Source: Candidatus Dojkabacteria bacterium (lineage in GTDB: Bacteria; Patescibacteria; Dojkabacteria; B142; JAFGFJ01). From it: a stretch of DNA of 54,081 nucleotides. A program made the position numbers and the translations under genes. Positions 33,469-42,914 of the stretch are shown here, in pieces. How positions within the stretch are numbered: the stretch's first letter is position 1; each line of letters opens with the position of its first letter. Under the pieces are notes generated by a model that worked only from the letters and a program-made list of their open reading frames with translations, was not told where the DNA came from and did not search any database. Where the stretch lies: assembly GCA_016931155.1 (NCBI GenBank), contig JAFGFJ010000003.1, forward strand, positions 1 to 54,081, written 5' to 3'.

Positions 33469-35250
33469 ATGGCACAAAAAGAAAACGACTACAGCACACC
33501 AGCACCTGAGACCAGCTATGAAGAAAAAATGAGACATAGTGCCGCCCATATTCTGGCTGCTGCAGTACTAAGGATATACCCCGAAGCAAAACTCGGAATT
33601 GGTCCTGCTGTTGAGAATGGGTTCTACTACGATTTTGAATTTCCAAAACAAATTACACCAGAGGATCTCCCCGCAATTGAGAGAGAAATGAAAAGTATTG
33701 TCGAGGAGGAGTTGCCAATTACTCAGACCTTCATCCCAAGAGAACAGGCTATGGATATGCTTCACATGCGAGGTCAGATTTACAAAACCGAGCTTTTACA
33801 GGAAATCCCGGATGAGACAATCAGTTTTTTCAAGACCGGAGAAGAATTTTCAGACCTGTGTAGAGGTCCACATGTCAAACATACCGGTAAAATAGGTGCC
33901 TTCAAGCTTACTCACATAGCTGGAGCTTACTGGCGTGGAGACGAAACCAGACCACAACTTCAAAGAATCTATGGATTGGCATTCAAAACTCAAAAGAAAC
34001 TCGACGATTTCGTCGAAATGCAGGAAGAAATGAAACTCAGAGACCATAGAAAACTGGGAAAAGAGCTGGAACTCTTTACTGTCAGTGACATGATAGGAGC
34101 AGGACTCCCAATTTGGCTTCCAAAAGGAGCTACTATTAGAAAAGTTATTCAGGATTTCCTCTACAAGGAACAGGAGAGTGCCGGCTATCAGCATATCATT
34201 GCCCCGCATATCGGAAAAGTAGACCTATACAAGACTTCAGGTCACTGGGACTATTATAAAGATAATATGTACTCACCAATAAAAATTGACGAAGAAGAGT
34301 TTATTCTAAAGCCAATGAATTGCCCGCATCACATTCAAGCATATGACGTTAAAAAAAGAAGCTACCGAGAACTTCCCTTGAGACTTGCAGAATTTGGGAC
34401 AGTCTACAGATACGAACAATCAGGAGAACTATCAGGAATGAGTAGAGTACGCGGTTTTACTATTGATGATGCTCATATTTTTTGCGAACCGGAGCAAGTC
34501 CAGAGTGAATTTGTTGCCTCAATAAAACTGGCATTAAAAGTCCTAAGAGCTCTCGGACTAAGCGATTACAGACTTGAAATATCCCTGAGAGATCCGGAAA
34601 ACAAAAAGAAATACAGCGGAAACGATGATTTGTGGGACAGAGCAGAAAAAGCAATCAAAGATTCAGTAAAAGTGCTTGGTCTGGTAGCAAGAGAAATGGA
34701 AGGGGAAGCTGCATTTTATGGGCCAAAACTTGATTTCAAATTCAAAGATGTATTTGGAAGAGAGCATCAGCTTTCAACCGTCCAGCTCGACTTCAACCTG
34801 CCTGAGAAGTTCAAACTTACATACATCAACAAGAAAGGGATTGAAGAAAGACCTGTTATGGTACACAGAGCATTGCTTGGCTCATTCGAGAGATTTTTCT
34901 CGATATTTATTGAGCACTACGGCGGCGCATTCCCATTGTGGCTTGCACCTGTACAGGCAGAGATAATTCCAATCTCAGAAAACTTTATGGTTTATGCAAA
35001 AAAAGTAAAGAAAATGCTTGAAGAAGCTGGAATAAGGTCAGAAATTGACGACAGAGATGAGACTATGCAGTCAAAAATACGTGACGCACAGCTTCAGAAA
35101 GTCCCATATATGCTTGTAATCGGAGAAAAAGAAGAAAAGAACGAAGGAGTTGCAGTAAGACCAAGAGCAGGACAGGATCAGGGTATGGTAAAATTAGCTG
35201 AATTTATCAGAGACGCCAGCAAGAAGATTGAAGATAAGGTCATATTTTGA
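33469..35250 (+). CDS. thrS: Threonyl-tRNA synthetase (no TGS domain)
   Basis: 593 residues. Charges tRNA-Thr. The editing N2 domain begins almost at the start, with HSAAH (residues 23-27) and later CRGPHVKH as its zinc-like site. The class II core has motif 2 RLAEFGTVYRYEQSGELSG, the zinc-binding MNCPHH (Cys and His) and motif 3 RPVMVHRALLGSFERF. The anticodon-binding domain lies at the C-terminus. The first 60-odd residues of most ThrRS, the TGS domain, are missing. The gene sits downstream of the T-box-like leader and 151 bases upstream of infC, an order common in bacteria (thrS-infC-rpmI-rplT). Confidence 0.97.
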   Translation: MAQKENDYSTPAPETSYEEKMRHSAAHILAAAVLRIYPEAKLGIGPAVENGFYYDFEFPKQITPEDLPAIEREMKSIVEEELPITQTFIPREQAMDMLHMRGQIYKTELLQEIPDETISFFKTGEEFSDLCRGPHVKHTGKIGAFKLTHIAGAYWRGDETRPQLQRIYGLAFKTQKKLDDFVEMQEEMKLRDHRKLGKELELFTVSDMIGAGLPIWLPKGATIRKVIQDFLYKEQESAGYQHIIAPHIGKVDLYKTSGHWDYYKDNMYSPIKIDEEEFILKPMNCPHHIQAYDVKKRSYRELPLRLAEFGTVYRYEQSGELSGMSRVRGFTIDDAHIFCEPEQVQSEFVASIKLALKVLRALGLSDYRLEISLRDPENKKKYSGNDDLWDRAEKAIKDSVKVLGLVAREMEGEAAFYGPKLDFKFKDVFGREHQLSTVQLDFNLPEKFKLTYINKKGIEERPVMVHRALLGSFERFFSIFIEHYGGAFPLWLAPVQAEIIPISENFMVYAKKVKKMLEEAGIRSEIDDRDETMQSKIRDAQLQKVPYMLVIGEKEEKNEGVAVRPRAGQDQGMVKLAEFIRDASKKIEDKVIF

Positions 35251-35401
35251 TACACTCACATGTAGTAGGTAGTAGTAAGTGAAGATCTATACTTATTAGT
35301 TGGATGCTTGAGTGTTTCCGGGGTAAAAAGCCGTATACATACATTATAAGAGGGAGTCATGATATCCCAGAGACTTAATGCAAGAAGCGTGTCATTATTA
35401 A

Positions 35402-35980
35402 ATTTTTAGACAACAAATTATAGGAAGTTTTTACAAAAGAAGAACTGATCCCCCACTACAATTCAAATACAACAGGAATCACTATATTAAGTCACCTGAG
35501 CTGTTTGTAGTTGATGAGCTTGGGAACAAGCTCGGAGTGATGAAGAAAGAAGAAGCCATGAAACTTGCTGTTGAGAAGGATCTGGATCTGGTTGAAGTCT
35601 CGCCAAACGCAAAACCTCCTGTTGCAAAAATACTTGAATGGTCGAAATTCAAGTATGACATGGAAAAAAAGAAAAAGGAAAGCAAGGGTAAAAACACAGA
35701 AATGAAAGAGATGTGGTTTCAGGCTTATATTGGAAAGGGTGATCTTGAACACAAACTGAAAAGAATAGAAGAGTTTCTAGACAAGAAACACCAGGTAAAG
35801 CTAACCGTAAGACCAGCAAGAAGAAAAAGGTATGATAGAGAAGCTCTAATCAAGTTGATGAACAGGATCATGGGGAGTTTGGGCAAAAGTGTAAAATTTG
35901 AAGGAAATGCCAAGTTTGAAGGAAGAAATTATGCTATAATCGTCACTCCTGTAAAAAAACAAAATGAGAAAAACACATAA
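35402..35980 (+). CDS. infC: Translation initiation factor IF-3, non-AUG start
   Basis: The IF-3 fold starts upstream of the first ATG: codons before ATG 35537 encode HYIKSPELFVVDELGNKLGV, the conserved N-domain strand. The frame is open back to a TAA at 35399-35401, and no ATG, GTG or TTG start lies between. Only rare codons such as ATT 35402, ATT 35417 or ATA 35420 fit. infC genes elsewhere begin at AUU, so IF-3 can repress its own translation; the same is inferred here. Linker and C-domain (VEVSPNAKPPVAKILEWSKF, KLTVRPARRKRYDREA) are intact. About 192 residues from ATT 35402. It overlaps rpmI by 17 bases. Confidence 0.92.
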   Translation: MFRQQIIGSFYKRRTDPPLQFKYNRNHYIKSPELFVVDELGNKLGVMKKEEAMKLAVEKDLDLVEVSPNAKPPVAKILEWSKFKYDMEKKKKESKGKNTEMKEMWFQAYIGKGDLEHKLKRIEEFLDKKHQVKLTVRPARRKRYDREALIKLMNRIMGSLGKSVKFEGNAKFEGRNYAIIVTPVKKQNEKNT

Positions 35981-36155
35981 AGCGACAGCAAAAAGATTTA
36001 AAATAACTGGAAAAGGCAAGATTGTGCACAATAGACAGGGAGATAATGCACACCTGAAAACAAACAAAAACAGAAGCCAAAAGGCAAGGCTTAATAAGCA
36101 AAAAGTACTTGCTTCCTCAAAGCAAGCAAAAAATATCAATATATTAATGAACTAA
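35964..36155 (+). CDS. rpmI: 50S ribosomal protein L35
   Basis: 63 residues, the expected length. The start MRKTHKATAKRFKITGKGKI and the basic HNRQGDNAHLKTNK region are diagnostic. It overlaps the end of infC by 17 bases, indicating translational coupling in the infC-rpmI-rplT operon. L35 is a small component of the large ribosomal subunit. Confidence 0.97.
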   Translation: MRKTHKATAKRFKITGKGKIVHNRQGDNAHLKTNKNRSQKARLNKQKVLASSKQAKNINILMN

Positions 36156-36162
36156 TTTAGAA

Positions 36163-36513
36163 ATGAGAGTCAAAAGAGGAGAGGGAAGAAGAAAAAAGCA
36201 TAAAAAAGTACTAAGTCTGACAAAAGGTTTCAGATTAACCTATTCCAAGCTTTATAAAAGAGCAAAGGAAGCTCTTCTTCACTCCGGACAATATTCGCTT
36301 GCAGATAGAAGAAAAAGAGGAGGACAGTTTAGAAGAGTATGGATTAAGAGAATAAATGCCGCTCTTGAACCATTTGACATCAGCTACAGTAGATTCATTT
36401 CTGCCCTGAAAAAATCAGATATAGAGCTGGATAGAAAAGTTCTTGCAGATCTTGCTCTGGATCATTCTGAAGAATTTAAAGCTGTAGTACAGTCTACAAA
36501 AGATAAACAATAA
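36163..36513 (+). CDS. rplT: 50S ribosomal protein L20
   Basis: 116 residues. MRVKRGEGRRKKHKKVLSLT, KGFRLTYSKLYKRAKEALLH and DRRKRGGQFRRVWIKRINAA are the L20 signatures. L20 helps assemble the large subunit and, in several bacteria, represses its own operon. It lies seven bases after rpmI. The following 110 bases lead to a convergent surface protein gene. Confidence 0.97.
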   Translation: MRVKRGEGRRKKHKKVLSLTKGFRLTYSKLYKRAKEALLHSGQYSLADRRKRGGQFRRVWIKRINAALEPFDISYSRFISALKKSDIELDRKVLADLALDHSEEFKAVVQSTKDKQ

Positions 36514-36623
36514 TCCGGCATTACATAACTTCAGATACTTTTCTATTAGTCTATTAAAGTAGTACCACCCGAAATTTCTGGAGAGAGAAATAGTAGTACA
36601 CACAAGAATAAAACAGCTTTGTA

Positions 36624-38519
36624 TTAGCTGATCTTTATTTTATTCTGTTTTACCCAGTAGATAAGACCTATTCCACTGAACAGAAGAATTATCCCAGGAA
36701 TATACAGGAAATAATCGGTAAGAGCAGTATCAGGGAGAGCATCCAGCCTTATTGTTGCAGAAATCCCAAGAACGCTCCCTACTGAGTTGATAGATATGTC
36801 ATAATCCCCGGCAACTACAATCTGTGAAAGATCAGCTTCCCATACTCCATTTTCATCCGCAGAAGCAGTCATAGTCACATTCTGAGGTCCAGAAAACGCA
36901 AGAGATACAGTTGACCCGGGTATTGTTGTCCCTTTAACCGGCTCAAGCACCGATACTTCATTCTCATGTTCAAAGCTCATTACTGTAAGTCCTGCTTCTG
37001 GATCAAACTCCTGACTTTCATCATCAACTTTAAGTATGGTAGTCTGGAAAGAATTCAGCTCTCCGTACATTTCCAGATTCAGATCAGCACCAGAATTACT
37101 GAATAGTGAAGATAAATCTAAGGATCTTGCACTACCCATGTTTAAATTCCAACCTTTATTTTCAGCAGGCACAGTAGTCACCCAGGTCGATTTTTTACCA
37201 TCAGCACTATAATTTCCCGCTATAATGAAATCACGTGAGTCTTTAAGACCAATACTCGTTTCAAAAACAGGAGTAACCCTCCCTGTAACTACTTTTATAG
37301 AAGGAGGTGAGGAAAGCACTGCCGGAATTGTAAACACAAATGACCCAATTGTCGGTTTATATGACTTTGAATTTGAATTAATCTCAAAAAGAACTTTATC
37401 ATTCTTCTTAAAGGTTGGCTTACTAATAGTTACACTATGCGTAAAACGCTTTTTTGCGAGAACTGCTGAACCATCACGATCATCCAGTGCAAGTTCAGAA
37501 GGTGAAGATAACCCGTAAACCACACTCCCGGTCGTAGCCTCTTTGGTAAGCCACGAAACCGTAAAAGAAACATCAGATATATTTGAAATCTTTATCATAT
37601 AAGGAATTGTAGGATTCGAATCGAATCCTGAGAGATTTACAAATGATTCAATAAGTTTTTTACTTGTAGTGTCAGTACCTGATGATGGACTCGATGCAGG
37701 AACAGGAGAGGAGGTCGGTGATGGACTTGGCGATGGACTCCCTTCTCTTGGAAGTAGAGTAATACTCGCATCAGGGTTAAAAAAAGTTACTGACGATTTT
37801 GAAAGGCTCATAATCTCAGGCTTTGACGTGGAAAGGTATTGTCCTTGTGCAGTACCAAACCCAACTCCCTGCACAAAGGTCACAATATCAGCACTCGACA
37901 TGGAGAATTTCTCTCCAGACGTTAAACTTTTGAAAGAGCTCTTATCAAAGACATAGTTCCCAACCGAATTTGTAAGAGTCGAAACGATGGTTGACCTTAT
38001 ATTTCCATCTGTAGCATAAGAATAAACAAGCAAATCACCTGTTGACGGTGTAACATTACCTTCAACGGGATCAGGAGTAAATGGACTTTCTACACTTGAA
38101 GGAAGAGAGGAAAAAGAAAATGGATTTCCTGCATTATCATATTCTTCGCCCCCAATCATAATTGTGTAATAATACTTTGTATCAGCAGAAAGCCCTCTCA
38201 AAATAACCGAATGTGTGTTGTAAAGACCAAGAGAATCAATCTTGTCCCTTTCGTCAAAAGCAGATGAAGTAAGACTATCCTGACTTACTCCATACTTCAC
38301 AAGCCCATCAGTCTCATTTTCTGTTGTGACCCAGGTAACCGTTGCCGAGCTTTCTGTAAGGTTAGTAACAAAAACCTGTTGCGGGGTTTCTGTTGGTTTT
38401 GCCTTTGATGCTATATCACTGGCAATATGGACTGCAACAACAGTCAAGGGTATAGCAAATGCAAGAAAAGCTATGCCGGCAAGAGTAATATTTTGCTTCG
38501 CTGTTCTGGAAAAAGCCAT
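36624..38519 (-). CDS. FN3-domain surface protein with two membrane anchors
   Basis: 631 residues. An N-terminal membrane helix (about 14-35) precedes an FN3-like domain (VFVTNLTESSATVTWVTTEN to YYYTIMIGGEEYDN), a SDxxP..GNV...LLVYSY domain, a Ser/Pro-rich linker (PSPSPSPTSSPVPASSPSSG), a second FN3-like domain (VSFTVSWLTKEATTGSVVYG), two more beta-rich stretches and a C-terminal membrane helix (YFLYIPGIILLFSGIGLIYW). The domains sit outside the cell, held at both ends. The next gene to the right has the same first two domain types, so the two are probably paralogous partners. The ligand is unknown. Confidence 0.82.
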   Translation of the reverse strand: MAFSRTAKQNITLAGIAFLAFAIPLTVVAVHIASDIASKAKPTETPQQVFVTNLTESSATVTWVTTENETDGLVKYGVSQDSLTSSAFDERDKIDSLGLYNTHSVILRGLSADTKYYYTIMIGGEEYDNAGNPFSFSSLPSSVESPFTPDPVEGNVTPSTGDLLVYSYATDGNIRSTIVSTLTNSVGNYVFDKSSFKSLTSGEKFSMSSADIVTFVQGVGFGTAQGQYLSTSKPEIMSLSKSSVTFFNPDASITLLPREGSPSPSPSPTSSPVPASSPSSGTDTTSKKLIESFVNLSGFDSNPTIPYMIKISNISDVSFTVSWLTKEATTGSVVYGLSSPSELALDDRDGSAVLAKKRFTHSVTISKPTFKKNDKVLFEINSNSKSYKPTIGSFVFTIPAVLSSPPSIKVVTGRVTPVFETSIGLKDSRDFIIAGNYSADGKKSTWVTTVPAENKGWNLNMGSARSLDLSSLFSNSGADLNLEMYGELNSFQTTILKVDDESQEFDPEAGLTVMSFEHENEVSVLEPVKGTTIPGSTVSLAFSGPQNVTMTASADENGVWEADLSQIVVAGDYDISINSVGSVLGISATIRLDALPDTALTDYFLYIPGIILLFSGIGLIYWVKQNKIKIS

Positions 38520-38632
38520 AGTAATTCAAATATGAGACAGTCTAAGACAGAAGGGCAGGGGAGTCAATTTGAAAAAAATATTAGAACAACCAAAATACAA
38601 GACAGATTTGATCTGGAATCTATAAAATAAGA

Positions 38633-41575
38633 TTATGGTTTCCAGGTCTTTCCTCCACCATCCCTGACACGAACAAAGTATCCCCTTGTTTCTACTACAC
38701 CAAAGTCCCGACCGAAAAGCTCCCCATTCTCTTTGATAATACTTGTATATAGACCGCTTTCATACTGACTGAAAGCATCGGCATTAATACCCTGAGAGAT
38801 CATACTGTCAAGAACCGATTCTGCTGTAAAGGAAGATCCAGGCTTTATAACACTGACAAGATTCCAGCCGTTAGTTGTTTGAACCGGAACCATCTCTGAG
38901 AATCTGTTGCCATTCACCACATGATTATGCTTCCTGTAGGATCTGATAAAGTATGCTTCTCCAGGAAGAATATTAAAATCACTCCCAAAATCATTATCTC
39001 CTCTCCTGCTAAAGATCAGAAACTGACCTTCACGATATGTTGCAACGTGAGTAACAAAACCACCAGTACCATTTATTGCAGTCAAAAACTCCTTCGCCGT
39101 TCTACCGGTACCTTCCCTGGGGAATAGTGGCATACCAATCAAATTCCAGCCTTCAAGTAAATTAAAAATGACTGCACTTTCTTTAAATTCTATCTGAATT
39201 TGCAAATCCCCTTTCACATATTCCTCATCATCATCTTTTATGCTGTTATTGTTCAAATCGTAGAAAAATATTATTTTCCCCTGTCCTCCTTCTGGAACAA
39301 ACACCTCTACCTCTCTCTTCCCGCCTTCAAACTGATCTGACAACAGTAAGTATTTTCCGCTTTCATCAACGTTTATTGTATAAGATTCTTCTGTTGCACC
39401 AAGAATATCACTCCCACTGCCAACAGCAACTAAATCATTGGAATCATCACATTTGCCGGCAGTAATTTTCTTTGTTTTACAACAAGTATTATCACCATCA
39501 ATAGTTCCACTTTGACACCAGTTCACTTGCTTTCCACTCAAGAAACAAATCAAAGAATTGGTACAATTATTACATTTCCTCCCTTCTTCAGGACAATCAT
39601 TGAAGGGATCATTCGTACTACTTCCCTCGTATGCACACCTTCCATTTTCCTGCTTTCCAGAGGGACAACAAAAATTATCACTATCGAAAACTCCGCTTTT
39701 GCACCATTGCTTAGGTGTTTTTGCCCCAGTTGAGTTGTCAACAACAAAGCACCACTCACAATTTACTTTTGGCCCCTTACACTCTGCGCCTGCGGAACAC
39801 AATGCCGGCACAATTGACTGTTCAGAAACAGAGCAATCATTTGCACAACTCTCATTTGACTCACCCAGTAAAGGCTCACATACGCCATTGTTATTGCAAC
39901 TTCCACCACCATTCCCGGTTCCTCCTGACCCCCCACCTCCACTGTTTCCACACTGACCAGGACCAGCCGGGATAAACTCAGAATTACTATTTGAGTCACA
40001 GATACAACTGCTGGTCGAATCTCCAGAACAACATTTTTGAGCTGATACACAACTAGCTCTTTTTACTTCATTCCCGTTCGCTTTCGATTTACATACGCAC
40101 ATCCCAATACCACTACCTGAACCGGTATTGGTAGCTATTGGAGCAGGTTGAGGTGATCCCCCCTCATAGCATTCGCAATTCCCAAGACCTTGCCCACAAC
40201 CAGTAGCATCCCATCTTGGAGTTAACCCCGATCGACAATACGCCGTTAAGCACCTGTTTTCTGAAATCCCACAATTCCAGTCTGTATTAGTCGTTGTAGC
40301 AACAGGTTCTCCACTTCCTTCCTGAGGAAGAGGAGTTTGACCCCCTGTTGTTCCTCCAGAATTTGTACTTGTAAGATCTTCTCCATGTTGATTGCAATCT
40401 GAAGGGCAATTCCCATGATTTTCTCCACTTTCACAAATTTTGTTACCACATCGTGCTGATACCTGACACTTACTGCAACCACCGGAAGCACATGCATTAT
40501 ATCCTGCAACCCAATCACCCCCGTAATTTGAACAAATGTCATCACTACAGCAGTTGTTCCCGACTGCATACGCCCGAAACACTATTTCCGGCAATTCGTT
40601 TTGAGCTTTAAAATGACTATCTATCTCTGTCAAAACGATGTCCGGTGTTGGCTGATCCCGATCTGTCGGCACAGAAATCTCTTTTGTCCCGTTTATCGCT
40701 CCTTGTACAAAGATGTACTCTTTATCATCTTCTTCTATTTGAACAGAACCTGTCTGATCAAGAGTTCTTGCATTTCCAAGATCAATACTCCATGTACCGC
40801 TTTCTGAAGTATAAGTTGAGATAGTGGTTGTTTTTAAAATACCATCACGTTCTAAATATAAGTAAACAAGAGCATCAGATAACGGACTACCATCAGGTCT
40901 ATAAACTCTACCGTAGGCAGGATCGGGACTTTTCAAGCTCTCTATCACAGGTCCAGTTTCAATAGCTGTAAATCCATTTCCATCTGAATCGCTAGAAAAT
41001 CCTCTAATTACACCGGTTCCTATCCTGAAATAATATCTCGTATTTGGCTCGAGTCCTTCTATCGTTGCATGGTGTGTATAGTATTCCTTCCTTCCGCCAG
41101 CAAGTAAGACCTCATTGCCTTTCTTATCAAACCGGACGTCACGGTCATCATCTTCCCTCTGCTTACCAATAAATGCAAAAACAGGAAACCATTTATTCTC
41201 CTCTCCATAATAAACAACCCCTTTCGTTTTTTTATTTGAGACCCATGTAACTGTCGCTGAACCATTGGAAATGTTCGTAATATTGACATCTCTTATTTCT
41301 ACATTACTCTCCTTTACATAAAGATATGCTGCTATTCCTATCAAAGTTACTAACCCAAGACCAAGTCCAAACAGCAATACTGGAAATATTCTCTTTTTAA
41401 ATCTCACCTTAAAAGCAGGAAAGTTAAATCTGAAGAATTTAAACGGATTTTTTGATTCAGTACTGTCATGGTCATCAGTCGAGAAACCTTCAGGAGAATG
41501 ACTTGTCGCAATTCTATTATTTTGCTCATTAACCTCAACGTTTTCACTATTAATTTGGTTCTGCGTTACAGCCAT
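38633..41575 (-). CDS. Large cysteine-rich FN3 surface protein
   Basis: 980 residues. A 62-residue cytoplasmic start, one membrane helix (63-86), then an FN3-like domain of the purple acid phosphatase N-type (VNITNISNGSATVTWVSNKK) and a GRVYRPDGSPLSDALVYLYL carboxypeptidase-regulatory-like domain. A long Cys-rich middle follows, with CGNKICESGENHGNCPSDC and GVCEPLLGESNESCANDC, both of the C...C..GE...C..DC type. Two GWNL(I/V) repeats (GWNLIGMPLF, GWNLVSVIKP) lie in the C-terminal 190 residues. It probably forms disulfide-stabilised modules outside the cell. The gene precedes the 631-residue FN3 gene by 113 bases. Confidence 0.82.
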   Translation of the reverse strand: MAVTQNQINSENVEVNEQNNRIATSHSPEGFSTDDHDSTESKNPFKFFRFNFPAFKVRFKKRIFPVLLFGLGLGLVTLIGIAAYLYVKESNVEIRDVNITNISNGSATVTWVSNKKTKGVVYYGEENKWFPVFAFIGKQREDDDRDVRFDKKGNEVLLAGGRKEYYTHHATIEGLEPNTRYYFRIGTGVIRGFSSDSDGNGFTAIETGPVIESLKSPDPAYGRVYRPDGSPLSDALVYLYLERDGILKTTTISTYTSESGTWSIDLGNARTLDQTGSVQIEEDDKEYIFVQGAINGTKEISVPTDRDQPTPDIVLTEIDSHFKAQNELPEIVFRAYAVGNNCCSDDICSNYGGDWVAGYNACASGGCSKCQVSARCGNKICESGENHGNCPSDCNQHGEDLTSTNSGGTTGGQTPLPQEGSGEPVATTTNTDWNCGISENRCLTAYCRSGLTPRWDATGCGQGLGNCECYEGGSPQPAPIATNTGSGSGIGMCVCKSKANGNEVKRASCVSAQKCCSGDSTSSCICDSNSNSEFIPAGPGQCGNSGGGGSGGTGNGGGSCNNNGVCEPLLGESNESCANDCSVSEQSIVPALCSAGAECKGPKVNCEWCFVVDNSTGAKTPKQWCKSGVFDSDNFCCPSGKQENGRCAYEGSSTNDPFNDCPEEGRKCNNCTNSLICFLSGKQVNWCQSGTIDGDNTCCKTKKITAGKCDDSNDLVAVGSGSDILGATEESYTINVDESGKYLLLSDQFEGGKREVEVFVPEGGQGKIIFFYDLNNNSIKDDDEEYVKGDLQIQIEFKESAVIFNLLEGWNLIGMPLFPREGTGRTAKEFLTAINGTGGFVTHVATYREGQFLIFSRRGDNDFGSDFNILPGEAYFIRSYRKHNHVVNGNRFSEMVPVQTTNGWNLVSVIKPGSSFTAESVLDSMISQGINADAFSQYESGLYTSIIKENGELFGRDFGVVETRGYFVRVRDGGGKTWKP

Positions 41576-41848
41576 AAAATGCTTTTACAAACAAGAAAAA
41601 TATAGCTAATACAACAAATAAAATCAATTCCTCCAGATGTATGCAACCCATACATTCAATTGCGAAAAAAACCACATCAGGATAAAATCACATATACAAA
41701 TACATACATATACATATACTTGTTGAAATGATCACAGTCTCAGTTGAATTGAAGTATAAGAGCAGTATTGTCCTTCAGTCTAATCAGCTAATATTGTTGC
41801 TTAAGGAAAAATACAACTAATACATAAAACCAGAATTTGAAAACTTTT
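41576..41848. other. Divergent promoter region with a short ATAC/ATAT repeat
   Basis: The 273 bases separate the Cys-rich surface gene and pheS, transcribed away from each other. 41690-41719 consists of alternating ACATAT and ACATAC units, a short microsatellite of alternating purine and pyrimidine. No T-box or hairpin leader was recognised before pheS. Confidence 0.5.
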
Positions 41849-42877
41849 ATGGAAAAAATTTTAATAAAACTCGAAAAACATATTACTTCAGCACAAGAGG
41901 GTCTCAAAAAGATCGATTGCGAGAAGAAACTTGATGAATTCCGGGTTAAATCTATGGGAAGAAAATCACAGCTTACAAATATCTTGCGTTCGATTAAAGA
42001 TCTAAAGACCGAAGAAAAAGTACTCGTCGGCAAAAAAGCAAACGAGATTAAAGGTAAACTTGAAAATATGATTGAAAATAAAATGGCTGAACTTCAGAAA
42101 AAGAAAGTAAGTAAACTGGCAGAAACTGAGTGGATTGATGTGACTGTTCCTGGGAAAGGTCACAAGCCTGGTCATCTTCATCCGACCACACAAATGATGG
42201 AATATGCCGAGGACATCTTTCAGGACATGGGATTTGAGATTGTATACCCGAATGAAATTGATGACGATTACCACAACTTCACTTCTCTGAATATGCCAGA
42301 AGGTCATCCTGCAAGAGATGCATGGGACACCTTTTGGACTGAAGAAGAACATGTAATGATCACACACACCTCATCCATGCAAAATAGAATTTTAAAGTCA
42401 GGATCACCCCCCATAAGAGCAATAGTCCCGGGTAAGTGCTTTAGAAATGAGGCAACCGATGCCAGGCATGAGCATACCTTTTACCAGTTTGAAGGGGTTT
42501 ATGTTGATAAGGGAATAACTCTTTCTGACATGATAGGTACTCTCCAGGCATTTTTTAATAGCTTTTATGAGAGAGATTTAAAAGTAAAATTCACTCCCGA
42601 CTTTTTTCCTTTTGTTGAACCAGGAGGAATGGTTTCACTCGAATGTGTTCTTTGCAGAGGCAAAGGCTGCAGAGTTTGCAAGTACACTGGCTGGCTCGAA
42701 ATACTTGGATGCGGAATGATACACCCAAACGTACTCAAAGAGGCAGGCATTGATCATAAAACGTATACTGGTTTCGCATGGGGATTCGGTTTGGAAAGGC
42801 TTATCATGCTCAAATACAATATAGAAGATGTAAGGCTTTTTCATAGTGGAGATCTGAGATTTGTGAAACAATTTTAG
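41849..42877 (+). CDS. pheS: Phenylalanyl-tRNA synthetase alpha subunit
   Basis: 342 residues from ATG 41849 (a TTG at 41837 gives 346). An N-terminal coiled coil binds tRNA. The class II core has GHLHPTTQMMEYAEDIFQDM, HTSSMQNRIL, PGKCFRNEATDARHEHTFYQ and the Phe-pocket region LGCGMIHPNVL, then GFAWGFGLERLIMLKY. A C-x2-C-x4-C-x2-C insertion (CVLCRGKGCRVC) looks like a small zinc knuckle; similar insertions occur in other PheS proteins. It forms the heterotetramer with PheT encoded 37 bases downstream. Confidence 0.97.
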   Translation: MEKILIKLEKHITSAQEGLKKIDCEKKLDEFRVKSMGRKSQLTNILRSIKDLKTEEKVLVGKKANEIKGKLENMIENKMAELQKKKVSKLAETEWIDVTVPGKGHKPGHLHPTTQMMEYAEDIFQDMGFEIVYPNEIDDDYHNFTSLNMPEGHPARDAWDTFWTEEEHVMITHTSSMQNRILKSGSPPIRAIVPGKCFRNEATDARHEHTFYQFEGVYVDKGITLSDMIGTLQAFFNSFYERDLKVKFTPDFFPFVEPGGMVSLECVLCRGKGCRVCKYTGWLEILGCGMIHPNVLKEAGIDHKTYTGFAWGFGLERLIMLKYNIEDVRLFHSGDLRFVKQF

Positions 42878-42914
42878 ATTATTGTAATTTATTTTACGAA
42901 TTTAGGTATTTTAT

